DNA of 7,226 bases from CANLBN01 sp047638515 (GTDB lineage Bacteria; Pseudomonadota; Gammaproteobacteria; Pseudomonadales; Cellvibrionaceae), in assembly GCA_047638515.1 (NCBI GenBank), contig JBLIME010000140.1:1-7226 (forward strand). Direction: 5' to 3'. A model generated the notes under the pieces. It saw only the letters and a list, made by a program, of their open reading frames with translations. It had not been told where the DNA came from and searched no databases. How positions within the stretch are numbered: the stretch's first letter is position 1; each line of letters opens with the position of its first letter. The position numbers and the translations under genes are program-made. This document shows, piece after piece, positions 1-4,698 of this stretch.

Positions 1-82
1 AACTTATTTTATGACTATTTGATAGTGATCCCCCACATAAGATATAATTATTCAGTTAACCAGATCACATAATTTTTATTAT

Positions 83-315
83 TTATTTTAAATCATAGGT
101 CAATACATGCAAGCTCATCTCAGCACTTACCTGCCTCACTGTTTTCATCTGGAAGTGGTTCGATCCCATCCCATCCATGATTTTATTGTCTCGAAGGAGC
201 GCTCCACAGTGCTAAATTGAACGACCATTCTCTCGGGGTCTGTTATCATCCGCGCTTCAGCTTTATCAACAACATCTTCATGCGCCCAGCGTTTAATTCG
301 ACGATACTTACTGTC
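83..315 (-). pseudogene. C-terminal remnant of an IS1182/IS5-type DDE transposase
   Basis: Reading the minus strand from about 315 downward gives RRIKRWAHEDVVDKAEARM, then TVERSFETIKSWMG, then after a frameshift near 163-172 HFQMKTVRQVSAEMSLHVL and TYDLK with a TAA stop at 83-85. This matches the end of IS1182-like transposases, where a TVEHPFGTIKxWMG block carrying the last catalytic Glu is followed by HFL-type and RTEMSLHVLAYNLKR blocks. The Glu of TVERSFETIK is still present. The N-terminal catalytic domain is missing. Weaker similarity may continue to about 355, but stops and an 11-bp duplication break the frame there. It is non-functional; the exact IS family is less certain than the transposase call. 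Confidence 0.75.
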
Positions 316-338
316 AATGCTTATTAGCGATACTTACT
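302..338. repeat. 11-bp direct repeat at the edge of the transposase relic
   Basis: CGATACTTACT occurs at 302-312 and again at 328-338, a period of 26 bp. Both copies encode the residues SKYR on the minus strand, but in different frames. A local duplication therefore probably broke the reading frame of the transposase relic. Confidence 0.6.
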
Positions 339-488
339 TATAGTGCGTTGATCTTTCACTGCGCATTGACGTCAGCTTTATGTCGTATACCTATGTATTA
401 CTTTTTTATCGTCAAACCCCTTGGGCCTTGGCGTTAAACATTCGCCTGCTAGACAGTCATACTCACCATCTTTTATTATCTATTTATC

Positions 489-520
489 ATCTATTAATGG
501 CAAAAATGCCGTTAATAGAT
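489..520. repeat. 14-bp hairpin with AAAA loop
   Basis: The arms ATCTATTAATGGCA (489-502) and TGCCGTTAATAGAT (507-520) pair over 14 positions, with one G-T pair and a 4-base loop of A. No T-run follows on either strand, so it does not look like an intrinsic terminator. It lies just ahead of the readable part of the GreB relic, where an intact greB would encode a conserved helix. It may be a small inserted palindromic element. Confidence 0.6.
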
Positions 521-807
521 AGGCAGTCCCGTGCGTTTTTTAACAAAGCGTCTCGACACATTAACGATTGTGCGCAGTATCCCTAAAGACTAAACTCGAG
601 ATTTTTTGGTGCAGGGGTAGCATTAATAGACGCTGATGACGATCGCGTTACTTATCAATTTGTCGGGCCCGATGAATTTGATGTATCAATGAGAAGGGTC
701 AGTATTGACGCGCCTACTGCCAAAGCATTACTTAAAAGCAAGTTGACGACGAGGTGATGCTGCGCAGACCAACTGGGGGGATCAATTATTTTATATTGAG
801 AATATAG
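515..807 (+). pseudogene. greB: Decayed greB (transcription elongation factor), C-terminal half
   Basis: One frame gives IDRQSRAFFNKASRHIND, an in-frame TAA at 584-586, then FFGAGVALIDADDDR, VTYQFVGPDEFD and RRVSIDAPTAKALLKS. A one-base deletion at about 740-742 shifts the frame, after which VDDEVMLRRPTGGINYFILRI runs to TAG at 805-807. These correspond to the GreB blocks IDRRVRYL, VFFGAWV, IVGYDE, SIDSPMARALLKKEVGD and the C-terminal strand of the FKBP-like domain. The N-terminal coiled coil, with the acidic residues that stimulate RNA polymerase transcript cleavage, cannot be read upstream. The stop, the frameshift and the missing coiled coil make it non-functional. GreB fits better than GreA because of the FFGA motif. 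Confidence 0.72.
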
Positions 808-815
808 AAGTGATC

Positions 816-849
816 ATAGCGACTTAGATTAAAGCATCGATAGCGACTT
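816..849. repeat. 10-bp direct repeat
   Basis: ATAGCGACTT occurs at 816-825 and 840-849, a 24-bp period, between the greB relic and the IS30 relic. It could be a replication-slippage duplication or the trace of an old insertion. No intact element lies between the copies. Confidence 0.5.
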
Positions 850-924
850 TTTACCTCACTAACCGCACACGACTGTATATTGTTTATGCTCTCTGCATCG
901 ATTTGAACCGTATACAGAAAAGCA

Positions 925-952
925 ACGCTTCAATTTCGTCGACGCTTCAATT
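925..952. repeat. 11-bp direct repeat inside the IS30 relic
   Basis: ACGCTTCAATT occurs at 925-935 and 942-952, a 17-bp period, in the most decayed part of the IS30 transposase relic. A 17-bp duplication would itself shift the frame. Confidence 0.55.
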
Positions 953-997
953 AAAAAATCACGAAGAGATGAATTTGCCGTTGCCTAAGCAGCCCGC

Positions 998-1011
998 ACC
1001 ATCTACCATCT
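998..1011. repeat. 7-bp tandem duplication causing an IS30 frameshift
   Basis: ACCATCT is repeated back to back at 998-1004 and 1005-1011. On the minus strand this falls exactly where the recognisable IS30 reading VIVKLDG is lost, so the duplication is probably one of the inactivating mutations. Confidence 0.6.
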
Positions 1012-1569
1012 AATTTCACAATCACGGTATATAACGTTTTTCTTTTTACCATTGTCAGTAGTGCGCCTGGTCTTCCTAAACCTATAATAGTATCGTCTTC
1101 CCAATCACCAATACGTGACAGTCGATCAACTATTTCTGAGTGTGCATCTATGCATACTCTATTTTTGAGCTGTGCGGGGTGAGCATCGCTTCTATAGCGT
1201 TGTCGATAGCGCTTGTTTAGTAAAGGCCCGTGCTGATTAGCGCACCTGCTGCTAACTTACCCGTATCAATAGGTTGCTACATCGTTTTACGATGCAGAGA
1301 TACGATCTGTTGAACTTGTTCGAGGCGGTAACCTCGCCCTCCCTTTATTTTTATGCCGTCCTCTCGATGCAGTTGCACGGTGCCGAGACAGAAATGTGGC
1401 GATCTTAGTCTGTGATAATCCGGCTTTTTTTACACTATACGTCTGATATCGTACTTCGGTGGTTAGCTGCTGATAGTTCGTTGCCATTCTCTTTGGTCGG
1501 AAGATGACAAACTGTAGCCGCTAGCCACTGACTAATAAAATTGCACTGATTATCCGAATCTCGGCGTGA

Positions 1570-3216
1570 TTAGGTGGTTAATAAGCGCTGAAGATTTTTC
1601 CAGTCCTGCTGAATTTCGGCATCTAAAGAGCAAAGCTCTTTAACCTTGCGACAAGCATGAAGCACCGTGGTGTGGTCGCGACCACCGAAGGCGTCGCCTA
1701 TTTCAGGTAGACTGTGATTCGTCAATTCTTTAGCGAGAGCCATTGCAACTTGGCGTGGTCGGGCGACAGAACGACTCCGACGTTTAGAGGTAAACTCAGC
1801 AATTTTAATCTTATAGTACTCACCAACAACTCGCTGAATATTGCTAATGCTGACCTGTTTATCCTGAAGTGCTAGAAGGTCTTTCAACGCCTCCTTAACA
1901 AGATCTACTGATATAGAACGCTGGGTAAAGGAGGCGTTCGCAACGACTCGCTTAAGCGCTCCCTCAAGCTCGCGCACATTGGAGCGCACTCGCTGTGCAA
2001 TAAAAAAAGCTGCATCATAAGGTAAATCAATTTTAATCTCCTCCGCTCTCTTCAACAAAATAGCTGCCCTGGTTTCTAATTCTGGGGGCTCTACCTCAAC
2101 CGTTAAGCCCCAACCAAAGCGAGACTTAAGACGTTCTTCGAGATTGGAAATCACCTTTGGATAGCGGTCACAGGTCAGTATTATCTGCTGATTACCTTCC
2201 AATAGAGCATTAAACGTGTGGAAAAACTCTTCTTGTGATCGATCTTTACCCGCAAAAAACTGAATATCATCAATAAGCAGAGCGTCGACAGAGCGGTAAT
2301 AACGCTTAAAATCATTAATCGCATTCAACTGCAGAGCCTTCACCATATCGGCGACAAAGCGCTCGGAGTGCAAATACACAACCTTAGCGTTGGGGTTACG
2401 GTCCAACATACCATTACCAACAGCGTGCATTAAATGCGTTTTACCTAAACCAACACCACCATAAATAAACAGAGGATTATAAGATTCACCCGGGTTTTCG
2501 ACCACCTGTTGGGCCGCCGCCAAGCCCATCTGGTTGGACTTACCCTCGACAAAGCTTTCAAACGTAAAAGCCTTGTTGAGACCAGTGCGGTGTTGAAGAC
2601 CGCCTTGAACCGCATGGTCTGACATAATTCGTTGTTTATTTTCGCCTTTGCCGGCGTTGAGGCCATAGGCCTTCATCTTTGCGTTATTAACAGCGTCCGT
2701 AGTTTGCGATGGAATATAGGCGGACTCTTTAGCAAAAACTCGAGCCGGCTGAGTTTTGCTTACCTCAGTCGTAAATCCTAGGGGAGTGCTTTTTAAAGGC
2801 TCAAGCATAGATGTCTGAATTGACGACGGAAAATCTGTTGATTGAATTGTCCCGTTTCTATCAATTGTATTTGTAGGGGGAACTAGATCGGCGCTGATAG
2901 GGCTACTAACAACAGGCTCCAAAGTCTTAGCTACTACCTCAAAAGCAGCTTTCGATCGGGCTGCAACCTTAATTGACAATGACACCGGCGGGGCAATTGC
3001 CGAGTTAGTGAAATAGTGAAACACAAGTTCGTTTATGCGTTGCATAAACTTATCGTTGACCCAGTCGGCTATAAAACGGTTGGGCGCAGTTAAACAAAAA
3101 TCACCCGTTGTAAGGTTTAGAGAACTGGTTAGCGGTCTAATCCAAGTGTTAAATTGTTGCGCAGATAACTCTTGCTCGAGTGATTTAACGCACTGCCCCC
3201 AAATGGCATCAGTCAA
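1570..3216 (-). CDS. dnaA: Chromosomal replication initiator protein DnaA
   Basis: DnaA binds 9-bp boxes at oriC, oligomerises with ATP, melts the AT-rich origin DNA and recruits DnaB; it also acts as a transcription regulator. The 548-residue product has all four domains: domain I (about 1-90, IWGQCVKSLEQEL, FNTWIRPL, APNRFIADWV), an unconserved linker (about 91-213), the AAA+ domain with Walker A GGVGLGKT (253-260), Walker B LLIDDIQF (313-320), the arginine-finger region RLKSRFGWGL (362-371) and sensor 2 NVRELEGAL (413-421), and the DNA-binding domain IV with GGRDHTTVLHACRKV (511-525). The linker makes it longer than the 467-residue E. coli protein. The start is TTG: an in-frame TAA lies four codons upstream, and AAGGAG sits 8 bases before the TTG. 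Sensor 1 reads LTCDRYPKVI rather than the usual LTSDRYPKEI. No dnaN follows. The gene appears intact. Confidence 0.98.
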   Translation of the reverse strand: MTDAIWGQCVKSLEQELSAQQFNTWIRPLTSSLNLTTGDFCLTAPNRFIADWVNDKFMQRINELVFHYFTNSAIAPPVSLSIKVAARSKAAFEVVAKTLEPVVSSPISADLVPPTNTIDRNGTIQSTDFPSSIQTSMLEPLKSTPLGFTTEVSKTQPARVFAKESAYIPSQTTDAVNNAKMKAYGLNAGKGENKQRIMSDHAVQGGLQHRTGLNKAFTFESFVEGKSNQMGLAAAQQVVENPGESYNPLFIYGGVGLGKTHLMHAVGNGMLDRNPNAKVVYLHSERFVADMVKALQLNAINDFKRYYRSVDALLIDDIQFFAGKDRSQEEFFHTFNALLEGNQQIILTCDRYPKVISNLEERLKSRFGWGLTVEVEPPELETRAAILLKRAEEIKIDLPYDAAFFIAQRVRSNVRELEGALKRVVANASFTQRSISVDLVKEALKDLLALQDKQVSISNIQRVVGEYYKIKIAEFTSKRRSRSVARPRQVAMALAKELTNHSLPEIGDAFGGRDHTTVLHACRKVKELCSLDAEIQQDWKNLQRLLTT

Positions 3217-3224
3217 TGCAACGG

Positions 3225-3230
3225 CTCCTT
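3225..3230 (-). promoter_or_regulatory. Ribosome binding site of dnaA
   Basis: On the minus strand AAGGAG lies 8 bases before the TTG codon at 3216. It is the main evidence that translation begins at TTG, since the frame has no ATG or GTG nearby and is closed by TAA just upstream. Confidence 0.8.
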
Positions 3231-3253
3231 ATATAATTATCGAAATTACGAAT

Positions 3254-3282
3254 ACAATAGAAATAGGTGTGGATAATGTAAA
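3254..3282 (-). promoter_or_regulatory. Putative dnaA promoter with a DnaA box in its spacer
   Basis: The minus strand shows a -35 of TTTACA (3277-3282), a 17-base spacer and a -10 of TATTGT (3254-3259), 37 bases before the start codon. The -35 matches the sigma-70 consensus at 5 of 6 positions, the -10 at 4 of 6. A perfect DnaA box occupies the spacer directly next to the -35, so bound DnaA should block RNA polymerase, consistent with the known autorepression of dnaA. The promoter itself is inferred from sequence. Confidence 0.5.
3268..3276 (-). promoter_or_regulatory. DnaA box, perfect consensus
   Basis: TTATCCACA on the minus strand, identical to the strongest E. coli DnaA-binding sequence. 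It lies within the putative dnaA promoter. Confidence 0.85.
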
Positions 3283-3353
3283 AAGCGGACGCATTTAGGT
3301 TACCTTTAGCTCCACTGTTCGTAATAAAACCAGTTTACGCAACTCAATAAATT

Positions 3354-3372
3354 TTATCTATAGTTATCCACA
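3354..3372 (+). promoter_or_regulatory. DnaA box pair: one degenerate, one perfect
   Basis: TTATCCACA (3364-3372) is a perfect box. TTATCTATA (3354-3362), with two mismatches, precedes it in the same orientation with one base between. Adjacent strong and weak sites could support DnaA-ATP filament growth toward the AT-rich DNA nearby. Confidence 0.75.
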
Positions 3373-3413
3373 AAATTACTCTTGTTTTTTTTTGACAAAT
3401 ACAAGAGTAATTT
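3373..3413. repeat. 13-bp perfect inverted repeat next to a DnaA box
   Basis: The arms AAATTACTCTTGT (3373-3385) and ACAAGAGTAATTT (3401-3413) are perfect reverse complements around a 15-base spacer. The left arm begins at the base after the perfect DnaA box. The T-run lies in the arm end and spacer, not after the stem, so this is not an ordinary terminator. A TTGACA (3392-3397) sits in the spacer, but no good -10 at normal spacing follows. It may be a regulator-binding site or an origin structure that can extrude. Confidence 0.7.
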
Positions 3414-3489
3414 AAGCTATAAAAAACAGCTACTTGTGATGAGCACACGCTAGATTGAAATGGACGGTTAGCTACCCCCAAAAAAAATC

Positions 3490-3510
3490 TGTTGATAAAA
3501 CTGTACATAA
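3490..3510 (-). promoter_or_regulatory. Two degenerate DnaA boxes, 12 bp apart
   Basis: On the minus strand TTATCAACA (3490-3498) has one mismatch to the consensus and TTATGTACA (3502-3510) has two. They share orientation and are spaced 12 bp start to start, like weak sites in array in known origins. Confidence 0.45.
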
Positions 3511-3570
3511 GTTGTTATTAAGCCGTTAACAGAGAGTTGTTAATTGTGTACTATTAAAGGTAGGCGCAAC

Positions 3571-3582
3571 TGTCTGGTTGAT
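3571..3582 (+). repeat. 12-bp repeat, first copy (second at 3927-3938)
   Basis: TGTCTGGTTGAT occurs here and at 3927-3938, so the copies bracket rpmH. Each copy contributes to an inverted repeat: the 28-bp near-palindrome here, and the hairpin ahead of rnpA there. Confidence 0.6.
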
Positions 3583-3605
3583 GGTAATGAATTCATTACG
3601 ATCAA
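3578..3605. repeat. 28-bp near-perfect palindrome upstream of the rpmH promoter
   Basis: The arms TTGATGGTAATGAA (3578-3591) and TTCATTACGATCAA (3592-3605) are reverse complements with one mismatched pair (3583 and 3600) and no spacer; the central 16 bp are perfect. It lies 23 bases before the rpmH -35 box. Such symmetry fits a dimeric repressor or activator site, or an origin element. The binding protein is unknown. Confidence 0.7.
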
Positions 3606-3628
3606 TCGTGTTTATTCGCTTTTGTCGA

Positions 3629-3657
3629 TTGATTTTTGAGTCATAATTCTTTAGAAT
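3629..3657 (+). promoter_or_regulatory. Putative rpmH promoter with GC-rich discriminator
   Basis: The -35 TTGATT (3629-3634), a 17-base spacer and the -10 TAGAAT (3652-3657) fit sigma-70 well. The bases after the -10 are CGCGCC, a GC-rich discriminator typical of ribosomal promoters repressed by ppGpp. Transcription would start near 3664, leaving a leader of about 120 bases before rpmH. It is the likely main promoter of the rpmH-rnpA-yidD-yidC cluster. Confidence 0.55.
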
Positions 3658-3783
3658 CGCGCCTCTTTTTTGTTATGGCAGGAAAATAAAACGGTTAACT
3701 TAGCTTTTTTGCTAACTTCTCATATCCAACGCCACATGCAACTAAACTTTTACAGCATCAATTTATAGTCACAGGACTCTGTC

Positions 3784-3918
3784 ATGAAAAGAACTTTTCA
3801 GCCAAGCGTACTAAAACGTAAGCGTACACACGGTTTTCGTGCACGAATGGCCACCAAAGCAGGACGTAGAATACTGGCGCGACGTCGCGCAAAAGGTCGT
3901 AAAGTTTTATCTGCTTAA
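3784..3918 (+). CDS. rpmH: 50S ribosomal protein L34
   Basis: The 44-residue product, too short for many gene finders, begins MKRTFQPSVLKRKRTHGFRA and continues RMATKAGRRILARRRAKGRK to VLSA. It is nearly identical to the bacterial L34 consensus and has the normal family length. L34 is a small, very basic protein that binds 23S rRNA in the large subunit. The start ATG has AGGA 7 bases upstream (3773-3776). It is the first gene of the cluster and is followed 36 bases later by the open frame of rnpA, the usual neighbour. The very strong conservation shows this side of the window is under normal selection, unlike the region beyond dnaA. Confidence 0.98.
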   Translation: MKRTFQPSVLKRKRTHGFRARMATKAGRRILARRRAKGRKVLSA

Positions 3919-3930
3919 TTCCTTGTTGTC

Positions 3931-3965
3931 TGGTTGATTCTTTATAAACTGTAATTGATCAACCA
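3931..3965 (+). repeat. Inverted repeat enclosing the putative rnpA TTG start
   Basis: TGGTTGAT (3931-3938) and ATCAACCA (3958-3965) are perfect 8-bp arms around a 19-base loop that contains the TTG at 3955. In the rpmH-rnpA transcript this could fold and affect rnpA translation or mRNA processing. The stem is short, so the effect is speculative. Confidence 0.45.
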
Positions 3966-4383
3966 TACCCCCTTCATTTTGGATAATGCCTCTCATCACC
4001 CGCTAACCAGTAACGTAAAGTTAACTGTCTCGTTTACTTTGCCTAAAAAACACAAGCTTTTAAACAAGAAAGAGTTTTCTTGGGTTTTCGACAAGGCTAC
4101 TTATAAAGCATCTAATCGTCACTGCTTGATTCTCGCCAGAGAAGGACAAATTGACCGGCCCAGAGTGGGCTTGGTTATTGCTAAAAAACACATCAAAAAA
4201 GCGGTTCAAAGAAATCGAATCAAGCGTCTAATTCGAGAAAGTTTTCGTTACAATCAACACCACCTTCATAAAATAGATGCTATAGTGCTGTCCCGTAATG
4301 GCATGGGAGAGCTCGATAATCCGGCCATTTACAGAATGTTAAATCAATTATGGCAAAAAATTCAAAACAAAGCTTCACCATAA
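3955..4383 (+). CDS. rnpA: Ribonuclease P protein component
   Basis: RnpA is the protein cofactor of the RNase P ribozyme, which removes 5' leaders from tRNA precursors. Numbered from TTG 3955, conserved blocks are LPKKHKLLNKKEFSWVFD (29-46), RPRVGLVIAKKHIKKAVQ (68-85) and the RNA-binding RNR motif RNRIKRLIRESFR (86-98), ending with LDNPAIYRMLNQLWQKI. The start is unclear: the frame has no ATG or GTG before the conserved core, and TAA closes it at 3952. TTG 3955 gives 142 residues, longer than the usual 110-130; TTG 4039 gives 114, closer to the family, but leaves a 120-base gap after rpmH. None of the candidate TTG codons (3955, 3979, 4039) has a clear ribosome binding site. I give the open frame and regard 4039 as a serious alternative. 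The 3' end overlaps yidD by 34 bases. Confidence 0.93.
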   Translation: MINHTPFILDNASHHPLTSNVKLTVSFTLPKKHKLLNKKEFSWVFDKATYKASNRHCLILAREGQIDRPRVGLVIAKKHIKKAVQRNRIKRLIRESFRYNQHHLHKIDAIVLSRNGMGELDNPAIYRMLNQLWQKIQNKASP

Positions 4384-4622
4384 AAAACGGCTCGTCAAAG
4401 ATTGCCATAAAATGTCTAAAAGCTTATCAGTTAATATTGAGCCCTTGGATCGGCAATCAATGTCGCTTCACACCTAGTTGCTCAAATTATGCGATAGATG
4501 CCTATACGCACTTCGGCTTCGTACGCGCGACTTGGCTTATGATTAAGCGTGTTGCCAAATGCAACCCTTGGCACGAAGGCGGGCTAGACGAAATTGCGCC
4601 ATCGTGCAGCGATAAACATTGA
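4350..4622 (+). CDS. yidD: Membrane protein insertion efficiency factor YidD
   Basis: The 90-residue product has the YidD (DUF37) signature: an amphipathic N-terminal helix (IAIKCLKAYQLILSPWIG, about 19-36), the cysteine motif CRFTPSCSNYAIDA (38-51), and RVAKCNPWHEGGLD (67-80). YidD is a small protein at the inner face of the cytoplasmic membrane that helps YidC and Sec insert proteins. ATG 4350 is the only usual start before the conserved region; it overlaps the end of rnpA by 34 bases, as is common for this pair, and suggests translational coupling. Length matches the family (E. coli 85). The stop is followed by 76 bases before yidC. Confidence 0.95.
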   Translation: MAKNSKQSFTIKNGSSKIAIKCLKAYQLILSPWIGNQCRFTPSCSNYAIDAYTHFGFVRATWLMIKRVAKCNPWHEGGLDEIAPSCSDKH

Positions 4623-4643
4623 ACATCGCCGTTACTGGCAACT

Positions 4644-4673
4644 TTGATAAGACACAACAATAAACTCAATAAT
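4644..4673 (+). promoter_or_regulatory. Possible internal promoter ahead of yidC
   Basis: TTGATA (4644-4649) and AATAAT (4668-4673), 18 bases apart, each match sigma-70 boxes at 5 of 6 positions. They lie in the 76-base gap between yidD and yidC, and could give yidC expression independent of rpmH. AT-rich gaps produce such matches by chance, so confidence is low. Confidence 0.3.
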
Positions 4674-4698
4674 TAACATTCAACACTGGTAATTAAAG

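Larger units (their letters stand above)
855..1487 (-). pseudogene. IS30-family transposase relic
   Basis: The minus strand opens at 1487 with MATNYQQLTTEVRYQTYSVK and KAGLSQTKIATFLSRHRAT, the N-terminal helix-turn-helix of IS30 transposases (NYxQLTxEqRYqIyaLkkAG..sqxxIAxxLxRHxsTisRE). A stop follows at 1287-1289. Further on, another frame reads KNRVCIDAHSEIVDRLSRIG, DWEDDTIIG and ALLTMVKRKTLYTVIVKLDG, the start of the DDE domain, with the first catalytic Asp in GDWExDTIIG. Beyond about 1000 only a weak match remains in a third frame (LRDFLIEASTKLK, then REHKQ), and the C-terminal part with the last Asp/Glu is gone. About 100 residues between the HTH and the DDE domain are also missing or unreadable. 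It cannot produce a working transposase. No terminal inverted repeats were identified. Confidence 0.82.
1..1569. other. Decayed gene-relic block downstream of dnaA
   Basis: No open frame here encodes an intact recognisable protein. Three relics can be read by translating short blocks in shifting frames: a DDE transposase C-terminus (minus), a GreB C-terminal half (plus) and an IS30 transposase (minus). Bases 1-82, about 316-488 and 1488-1569 hold nothing I recognise. In most gammaproteobacteria dnaN would begin just past the dnaA stop; no DnaN-like sequence is visible. The block looks like a site of repeated insertion and decay rather than a regulatory spacer. Confidence 0.7.
3217..3628. other. 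oriC: Candidate replication origin (oriC) in the dnaA-rpmH gap
   Basis: In Pseudomonas and many related gammaproteobacteria oriC lies between dnaA and rpmH. Here the gap has two perfect DnaA boxes TTATCCACA (3268-3276 minus, 3364-3372 plus), a one-mismatch box TTATCAACA (3490-3498 minus), and two-mismatch boxes TTATGTACA (3502-3510 minus) and TTATCTATA (3354-3362 plus). AT-rich DNA that could unwind surrounds 3341-3425. Only one GATC (3600-3603) occurs in the gap, unlike origins governed by Dam and SeqA. No other gene is seen. Two perfect boxes is few for an origin, so this could instead be only the dnaA control region. Confidence 0.55.

Noticed and set aside
148..172. tRNA-like T-arm (GGTTCGATCCC)
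   Set aside because: The flanking bases do not form a full T-stem, and no matching acceptor or anticodon arm is found. The bases are explained by the transposase relic on the other strand.
380..586. 68-residue open frame on the plus strand
   Set aside because: Its last part reads as decayed GreB followed by the in-frame stop, and the rest resembles nothing. It is part of the pseudogene rather than a gene.
890..1300. 11-bp inverted repeat TCTCTGCATCG (890-900) and its complement (1290-1300) as IS ends
   Set aside because: The downstream copy lies inside the IS30 transposase coding relic, not outside it. One 11-bp match over this distance is plausible by chance.
1543..1568. Possible terminator after dnaA (CCGA-GAT-TCGG)
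   Set aside because: The stem is only 4 bp and no T-run follows on the minus strand.
3035..3298. 87-residue frame on the plus strand opposite the dnaA start
   Set aside because: It overlaps the conserved N-terminus and promoter of dnaA on the other strand and has no recognisable motif.
3601..3613. IHF-like site near ATCAATCGTGTT
   Set aside because: The spacing to the TTR part of the consensus is wrong and the first base does not fit.
3700..3715. Hairpin TTAGC-TTTTTT-GCTAA in the rpmH leader
   Set aside because: A 5-bp AT-rich stem with a T6 loop is weak and has no following T-run, so neither attenuator nor terminator can be supported.
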